DNA of 9,685 nt from positions 1 through 9,685 of the forward strand of contig CAJWGQ010000106.1 in assembly GCA_913041025.1 (NCBI GenBank), written 5' to 3'. Below are positions 7,053 to 9,685 of this stretch, piece after piece. The stretch is from an uncultured Gammaproteobacteria bacterium. GTDB lineage: Bacteria > Pseudomonadota > Gammaproteobacteria > Pseudomonadales > Azotimanducaceae_A. The notes below the pieces were generated by a model. The model searched no databases. It was not told the DNA's origin and saw nothing but the letters and a program-made list of their open reading frames with translations. Each line of letters begins with the position of its first letter. Position 1 is the stretch's first letter. Position numbers and translations under genes: made by a program.

Positions 7053-8261
7053 TCAGTCGAGATATTGTTCCGGGATAGGGAACTTAAATATCCGAGCACT
7101 GTTCAAGCCTAAAATTTTTGTCCTTTCTTCTTCGTTCAACATTCCCATCGTCCTTTCTATCGCCTGCGGAGAATGCGGCCATGTCCCCTCGTGATGAGGA
7201 TAATCGTTGGCCCATAAGAAGTTATCAACTAGATTATGCTCTCGCGCCAAATCCAGGCCTACCTTATCTTCTTGAAAACTCGCAAACCCGTTTTGTCTAA
7301 AATATTCGCTCGGCAGCATTTTTAGCTTTGGCCTAACAAACATGTGATGTTTTTTATAGGCCTCATCTAGCGCTTGCAGAGTCCACGCGACCCAGCCTAT
7401 GCCCGCTTCAATAGACCCGAAGATCAACTTGGGGAACCTATCTAACACGCCAGACGCACACAAATTTGCTATCGGTTCCATGGTTGGCGCGAGCGAGTGA
7501 ACCGCATAGTTAATTATAGCGCCACCATTACCCCGAGAGGTTCGAGGATCCCTTCCGGTCGACACATGAAAAGTGATCGGCAAATCTACATCTTGGATAC
7601 ACGCCCAGAGCGGATCGAAATCGGGTAAATTATAGTTAAGATCCTCATGGTTCGGAGGACCCCAAATTGGCTTGCAAGGCAGAGACAAACCACGAAATCC
7701 CAGCTTGGCACATCGCTCGATCTCCTTTATCGCCCCTTCAATATCCCCAGAGGCTATGGCCGCCATAGGAGCAAGGCGATCGTTGTAGGCACCGAAAGTC
7801 TCCCACGCCCAATCGTTCCAGGCTCCACACATCATCTGGCTAAATTTTGAGTCGGGAGTCGCCCAAACCGTCAGCCCTAGATTAGGAAACAGAATTTCTG
7901 CATCTACCCCATCTAACGCCAAGGCAGCAACTCTTTCGCCGGGCGTCTTTCCTGATCCATTACGAAAAGCATCCTCTCCTTCCATTTTTATGTTGCGTAT
8001 TCTCAGGGGACGAAAACCTTCAGTCTTTTGAAACTGATCTCCCGATTCATCTACCGTGACGCCAGGCAAACGGTGCCAAAACTCCTCAGGTAAACGGCTT
8101 TTCCATAGATCCTTGGGCTCTTGGACGTGTCCGTCCGCAGAAACCATAAAATATTTTTTCTGGGCGCCGGGGTACGGACTCTTGGCCCAATTGCGAGACT
8201 CATTATCAGTATCGAGCCTCCAAGCGTTATTTTCGTCTGGATGAGGAATCGATTCGGCCAT
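7053..8261 (-). CDS. Amidohydrolase family protein (PF04909, ACMSD-like TIM barrel)
   Basis: The 402-residue product is a complete member of the amidohydrolase-2 family, which includes aminocarboxymuconate-semialdehyde decarboxylase and related metal-dependent hydrolases and decarboxylases. Key residues of the TIM-barrel centre are visible: SADGH (Asp43, His45) in place of the classic HxH, TFHVS (His232), FGSIEAG (Glu285, where ACMSD has a second-sphere His) and ANDYPHHEGTWP (Asp353). This variant pattern is common in uncharacterised environmental members. No leader peptide is seen, so it is cytosolic. The ATG at 8261 has GGAG seven bases upstream, which supports this start. It lies 61 bases after the DUF5916 gene and 25 bases before the molybdoenzyme gene, all on one strand, so an operon is likely. 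ACMSD-like chemistry on an aromatic ring-cleavage product is possible, but nothing in the window names the substrate. Confidence 0.88.
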   Translation of the reverse strand: MAESIPHPDENNAWRLDTDNESRNWAKSPYPGAQKKYFMVSADGHVQEPKDLWKSRLPEEFWHRLPGVTVDESGDQFQKTEGFRPLRIRNIKMEGEDAFRNGSGKTPGERVAALALDGVDAEILFPNLGLTVWATPDSKFSQMMCGAWNDWAWETFGAYNDRLAPMAAIASGDIEGAIKEIERCAKLGFRGLSLPCKPIWGPPNHEDLNYNLPDFDPLWACIQDVDLPITFHVSTGRDPRTSRGNGGAIINYAVHSLAPTMEPIANLCASGVLDRFPKLIFGSIEAGIGWVAWTLQALDEAYKKHHMFVRPKLKMLPSEYFRQNGFASFQEDKVGLDLAREHNLVDNFLWANDYPHHEGTWPHSPQAIERTMGMLNEEERTKILGLNSARIFKFPIPEQYLD

Positions 8262-8322
8262 GGGGTTTCTCCACTCTTCAACTTAACTCAAGAAGAAGAC
8301 TAACGACAATCTGTCTAGTGGT

Positions 8323-9685
8323 CTAGGTTCCTAGGCGATAACGTAGCTTAAGCACCAAGTCTTCGTTGGAAGGATTTCGATAAGCACTCTCAAATAGCTC
8401 ATCAAATTCGAGATCGGCAAAGGACTGATATCCATTCAAGGTATAAACCAAGAACAATTCCGATAAAGGAGCGATTTCCCACTGATAGCGAAACTGAACC
8501 GCAAGACTCGAGATCGCAAAGTCATCTGAAGCAGCACCCAATTTCTGGCCTTCTACTAACCTTTTGGAACTTTGATTTAGCTCGTAGAAACGTCTTTCTT
8601 TTGCTTTAATTCCTACCCACTGAGCCGATAACTTAATCTGTTGCTTCGCACTGAGAAAGTAACTCACGTTTAAGTTCGGCCGCCATTCGTTGGTCTCAAA
8701 GCTTGTAAACTGACCTCCCTCTTGCCAAATCACCCACGCGTTACTGTGATCATATTGTGCGGATAAACCAAATCCCAATTGCTCAAAGGGTCTCCAGCTA
8801 ATGCTGTTCTTGAATGCATACCGCTCGCCCCCTTGCGATTCTTTGAAGTAGTTGACTCGGACTCTATTATAAAAGCGTTTAGAGCTGTCAGTCCTATACT
8901 CGAAACTCGTTTTGTGAAACTGCTTTTTATAATACGACCCATTCCCCCTGCTATCGCGATCATCAATTCTCTCCGGCTTGTAAGAAAAATCCCACCGAAT
9001 TTCATGTCGATTATTGAAGTCAATCCCCGTCCGGCTACCAATTTCTTTATTTGTCTTTTCGCCCTGCCCATTAAATTCATAACTTACGAAGCCGTTTAAA
9101 TAAACCTTCCTCGCCCAATCGTAGTCGTATCTTCGATATTCAGTTTGTAGCCAGAAATCTGTCAGATCATTTCGTCTCAAATACCCAACATCATTTAAAT
9201 CAAGCCGATCATCATAGTGCGCGGCAGAAAAATTAACCTGAATCCTGCGAGACGGCCGAAAAGTCAGGTCCAAGTGCCCTCCCAAACCACTCGCATTCTC
9301 ATCGGTATCTGAATACAGAAGCTGACTATCCAACTTCCACTCTCCCGTATTGGAAAGAAAATGATAGTCCAATCCTTGAACCTGAGCAGTTGATTCCGGA
9401 TGATCGCTGATCGTCGAGATCAACCCGATACCCTGATATGCGCTACCTTGACTCTTACTCTCATACAAAAAACGTGCAACTCCATAATCAGAGCCGTCTT
9501 GAGTAAATTGCTGACCGTCGACACCAAACAAAGCATCGTCTTCAGAGGCGCCTAAAACCCCATAGCGAATCTTACCCATTGAACCAACAACTTTCACTGC
9601 CGCGTCCAGATCTAAGGGACTTCCAAGCTGCCTTGAGGATAGGCTTATCCCTTCTGGTAGTTCAGGCGGCCTTGGCCGCCCGCCA
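8323..9685 (-). CDS. DUF5916-type outer-membrane beta-barrel protein (5' end beyond window)
   Basis: The reading frame is open to the right edge, giving 453 visible residues of a protein whose start lies outside; the GTG at 9597 is internal, since coding likeness continues upstream through it. The visible part is a string of amphipathic, aromatic-rich beta strands. Landmarks of DUF5916 are present: DVGYLRRNDLTDFW in the middle, FLSAKQQIKLSAQWVGIKAK near the C-terminus, FRYQWEIAPLSELFLVYT, and the end LVLKLRYRLGT. Family members are usually 700-900 residues, with an N-terminal CBM9-like domain before the barrel, and are expected in the outer membrane of Gram-negative bacteria. The exact role is unknown; substrate binding or uptake is proposed. 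It is the first gene of a same-strand run with the amidohydrolase and molybdoenzyme. Confidence 0.85.
   Translation of the reverse strand, partial: GGRPRPPELPEGISLSSRQLGSPLDLDAAVKVVGSMGKIRYGVLGASEDDALFGVDGQQFTQDGSDYGVARFLYESKSQGSAYQGIGLISTISDHPESTAQVQGLDYHFLSNTGEWKLDSQLLYSDTDENASGLGGHLDLTFRPSRRIQVNFSAAHYDDRLDLNDVGYLRRNDLTDFWLQTEYRRYDYDWARKVYLNGFVSYEFNGQGEKTNKEIGSRTGIDFNNRHEIRWDFSYKPERIDDRDSRGNGSYYKKQFHKTSFEYRTDSSKRFYNRVRVNYFKESQGGERYAFKNSISWRPFEQLGFGLSAQYDHSNAWVIWQEGGQFTSFETNEWRPNLNVSYFLSAKQQIKLSAQWVGIKAKERRFYELNQSSKRLVEGQKLGAASDDFAISSLAVQFRYQWEIAPLSELFLVYTLNGYQSFADLEFDELFESAYRNPSNEDLVLKLRYRLGT
9665..9680. repeat. Perfect G+C-rich inverted repeat inside the DUF5916 gene
   Basis: GGCGGCC and GGCCGCC (seven bases each, spacer TT) form a perfect palindrome within coding sequence for an Arg/Pro-rich linker (GGRPRPPELPEG). 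It is much richer in G+C than its surroundings and lies at the window edge. A hairpin in mRNA is possible; no known site is recognised. Confidence 0.5.

Noticed and set aside
8321..8334. Small inverted repeat CTAGG-TT-CCTAG at the DUF5916 stop codon as a terminator
   Set aside because: The loop is only two bases and no T run follows, so it is unlikely to terminate transcription.
8779..9099. A 106-codon plus-strand frame opposite the DUF5916 gene
   Set aside because: Antisense shadow; the minus-strand frame shows clear DUF5916 landmarks and this one shows no family likeness.

Overview
The window is a piece of bacterial DNA, probably from a marine proteobacterium; that is inferred from the gene families, since no marker fixes the taxon. 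It falls into three blocks that differ in base composition and gene style. All genes are on the minus strand except hspQ.

Left block (about 1-2125): a tightly coupled pair, an M24 'creatinase/prolidase-fold' hydrolase (950-2125) followed one base later by an Asp/Glu-racemase-superfamily protein with two catalytic cysteines (202-948). The same pairing of families occurs in ectoine-use clusters (EutD/DoeA with EutA), but this M24 protein keeps all five metal ligands, so an ectoine role is open. The 201 bases to its left are A+T-rich and hold no recognisable gene.

Middle block (about 2118-2760): very A+T-rich. It holds the N-terminal 60 codons of the septation/membrane protein IspZ (YciB), cut off exactly where the M24 gene begins, and a complete divergent hspQ. 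The 76-base spacer between them has only 5 G/C bases. The style resembles SAR11-like Alphaproteobacteria. A weak hairpin between hspQ and the next gene could end transcription from both sides.

Right block (2777-9685): higher G+C. Reading down the minus strand from the right edge it holds the C-terminal part of a DUF5916-type outer-membrane barrel protein (cut by the window edge), a PF04909 amidohydrolase, a BisC/DMSO-reductase-family molybdenum enzyme without Tat leader or Fe-S cysteines, a tRNA-Arg(CCU), and a TPR protein fused to a 2OG-Fe(II) oxygenase-like domain. Amidohydrolase and molybdoenzyme are 25 bases apart and look co-transcribed; the barrel gene ends 61 bases upstream and may feed into them. 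A module that takes up a compound, reduces an S- or N-oxide and hydrolyses or decarboxylates a product is possible, but no substrate can be read from the sequence.

The most notable points are the breakpoint in ispZ fused to the M24 gene, the mosaic composition (island, recombination scar or assembly join), the probable non-canonical ATT start of the TPR-oxygenase gene, and the amidohydrolase-molybdoenzyme pair. I saw no CRISPR array, transposase, integrase or phage gene, and nothing that clearly amounts to a new defence or mobile system.
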